Of a DNA stretch of 64,000 bases, positions 62,582 through 64,000 are shown in pieces. The notes under the pieces were generated by a model. The model was not told the DNA's origin and searched no databases. It saw only the letters and a list, made by a program, of their open reading frames with translations. The translations under genes and the position numbers were made by a program. The DNA lies in NCBI RefSeq assembly GCF_014651595.1, contig NZ_BMXE01000002.1, forward strand, positions 558,001-622,000, read 5' to 3'. Within the stretch, counting starts at the first letter, position 1; the number at the start of each line of letters is the position of its first letter. The DNA comes from Pseudovibrio japonicus (lineage in GTDB: Bacteria > Pseudomonadota > Alphaproteobacteria > Rhizobiales > Stappiaceae).

Positions 62582-64000
62582 ATGACGGGCGCAACAGTGT
62601 CCGAGAGGCTTCGAATCGTTAGCCTTTTGACACAAAACATGGCTCAAAACAGTCTGAACTGGGCGCGAGGGGGATCAATGCTCCGCGCGTTCTCGTTTGG
62701 AAGTGCGCCATCGCGTCTGTTGATTGCCCCTCAGGATCTTCGAACTGCAGATGCCACCAATGCTGCTGATATCTATGCGGGCCGTTTCCTGTTTGCCGGG
62801 CATTTGGTTGAGGTTGGCGGGCAGTCTCCGTTTGACGTTGAGCCGCCGAATCAGGAATGGGCGAAGGCGCTCCACGGGTTTTCATGGCTCCGTCATTTGC
62901 GTGCTGCTGAAACCAACATGGCGCAGCAAAATGCGCGCGCGTTGGTGGAAGACTGGATCAAGACCTGTGGGCGCTGGGATGACATTGGCTGGAAACAAGA
63001 GGTTGTTGCCCGCCGCGTGCTGAGCTGGATGGCCCAATCTCCGCTGCTGTTGACCGGGTGTGAGGCAGATTTCTATCGCTCCTTTATGCGTTCGTTGTAT
63101 CGACAGGTGCGTTTCCTGCGTCGAACCATGGGCAAAACGCCGGAAGGCCTGCCGCGTCTCACCGTTGCTATGGCGAACGCTTGTGCGACGGTTTCCATGG
63201 ACGGGCAGGGACGTCACATCAAGCAGGCTTTGAAGCGCCTTGATCAGGAGCTTAAGCGTCAGATTCTAGCGGATGGCGGTCATATCTCGCGGCATCCCGG
63301 TGCAATCATCGAGATCCTCGTGGACCTGCTTCCAATTCGGCAAGCACTTGTGATGCAAGGGCAAACGGTGTCACCGACCATGATGGAATCCATTGACCGT
63401 ATGATGCCGATGATCCGTTTCTTCCGACATGGTGATGGTTCCTTTGCGCATTTCAACGGTATGGGCTCAACGCCGGGCGACGTGGTTGCAACTATTCTTG
63501 CCTACGACGACGCGCGCGGCACGCCGCCCGTAAGTGCACCTCACTCCGGCTACCAGCGTCTGATGGGTGGAGATAGCCTTGTAATGGTTGATGTGGGCGC
63601 GCCTCCGCCAACACGGTTCTCCAACACCACCCATGCGGGTTGTTTGTCGTTTGAGTTTTCCTCTAAGCGTAATCGCATCGTGGTCAACTGTGGTGTTTCC
63701 ACGCGTGAGCAGGTTGCTTGGAAGATGGTAGCGCGTTCTACGGCGGCCCATTCTACCGCTGGTATTGGGGATACATCGTCTTGCCGTTTTCTGACGTCCT
63801 CTCGTTTTGACAAAGTGCTGGGCAATCCGGTGTTGTCCGGACCGAAGGAGGTTAAGGCGGAGCGTCAGGATACTGAGCTTTCTGACCGCGTGATTGCGAG
63901 CCATGACGGATATGTTGATCGCTATGGCATTGTTCATGAGCGTGATCTGACATTATCTCGCGATGGTACTGTTCTGGATGGGATTGACCGGTTCAAGCCG
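62582..64000 (+). CDS. Heparinase II/III-like protein, 3' end missing
   Basis: The frame is open from an ATG at 62582 to the last base (473 codons visible), so the C-terminus lies outside the window. The visible part has an all-helical (alpha/alpha)-toroid domain: WARGGSMLRAFSFGSAPSRL, DEVGWKQEV-like DDIGWKQEVVARRVLSWM, RFLRRTMGKTPEGLPRL, then GGHISRHPGAIIEILVDLLP and FAHFNGMGSTPGD. A beta-sandwich domain starts near GSKR/FEFSSKRNRIVVN. The family includes polysaccharide lyases, but the Rhizobiales members beside rsmB have unknown substrates. GAAAGGGT precedes the ATG. rsmB ends 211 bases upstream. Confidence 0.9.
   Translation, partial: MTGATVSERLRIVSLLTQNMAQNSLNWARGGSMLRAFSFGSAPSRLLIAPQDLRTADATNAADIYAGRFLFAGHLVEVGGQSPFDVEPPNQEWAKALHGFSWLRHLRAAETNMAQQNARALVEDWIKTCGRWDDIGWKQEVVARRVLSWMAQSPLLLTGCEADFYRSFMRSLYRQVRFLRRTMGKTPEGLPRLTVAMANACATVSMDGQGRHIKQALKRLDQELKRQILADGGHISRHPGAIIEILVDLLPIRQALVMQGQTVSPTMMESIDRMMPMIRFFRHGDGSFAHFNGMGSTPGDVVATILAYDDARGTPPVSAPHSGYQRLMGGDSLVMVDVGAPPPTRFSNTTHAGCLSFEFSSKRNRIVVNCGVSTREQVAWKMVARSTAAHSTAGIGDTSSCRFLTSSRFDKVLGNPVLSGPKEVKAERQDTELSDRVIASHDGYVDRYGIVHERDLTLSRDGTVLDGIDRFKP

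Overview
The window reads as chromosomal DNA of an alphaproteobacterium, most likely in the Rhizobiales/Hyphomicrobiales. This is inferred from gene content and order alone, since no marker gene search was possible. Supporting features are a CpdR-type response regulator next to hpt, a TIGR02302 family membrane protein, DUF2125, DUF1674 and DUF1737 proteins, the argH - small lipoprotein - lysA cluster, the htpX - rsmB - heparinase-like order and the trmD-rplS pair. By eye the base composition is moderate (low-to-mid 50s percent GC). That, with the gene set, would fit a marine Stappiaceae/Pseudovibrio-type organism, but the genus is a guess.

Layout. 0-6.4 kb: end of trmD, rplS, a membrane metallophosphoesterase, leuC, an HNH nuclease and a TadG-like von Willebrand protein. 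6.4-17 kb: acetyl-CoA synthetase, a glutathione transferase, a D,D-carboxypeptidase, a CobW-type metal GTPase, the etfB-etfA-3-hydroxybutyryl-CoA dehydrogenase group and a tspO - small membrane protein - cobalamin adenosyltransferase operon. 17-24 kb is the most accessory-looking part: an MFS transporter, a frameshifted GNAT acetyltransferase, an orphan winged-helix-like ORF, a RidA fragment, a beta-barrel protein with an internal tandem duplication, and a 964-residue Sel1-repeat protein. 23.4-35 kb: cardiolipin synthase, a YrhK protein, SDR and UbiH-type enzymes, TesB, TlpA, argH, a lipoprotein, lysA and a large TIGR02302 protein. 35-41.6 kb: an AT-rich orphan gene lying between two broken copies of S41 peptidase sequence, the intact S41 gene, a DeoR - GH3 glycosidase - HAD phosphatase operon with a palindromic operator, and a secreted sphingomyelinase-like phosphoesterase. 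41.7-50.1 kb: zinc-ribbon protein - hpt - cpdR operon, ftsE-ftsX, a YdcF protein, plsC, ChaC, DUF2125 and a GNAT protein. 50.4-64 kb: a CitE-like lyase with a DUF1737 protein, an ATP-grasp ligase, LolA, FtsK, an aminotransferase, ZntB, a DUF1674 protein, HtpX, RsmB and the start of a heparinase II/III-like protein that runs off the window.

Most of the window is core metabolism and envelope maintenance. Themes that link neighbours are cell-envelope building (D,D-carboxypeptidase, FtsEX, FtsK, PlsC, LolA, Cls, lysA), acyl-CoA/acetate metabolism (Acs, Etf, Hbd, TesB, CitE-like) and tetrapyrrole/cobalamin handling (TspO, PduO). I found no rRNA, no tRNA, no CRISPR array, no complete insertion sequence and no phage module. 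I did not find a convincing new multi-gene system. The best leads are the S41 duplication scar with its AT-rich orphan ORF (34.99-35.91 kb), the decaying zone at 18.2-19.4 kb, the Sel1 array, and the DeoR-controlled GH3/HAD operon. All starts were chosen by eye from ribosome-binding sites and family lengths.
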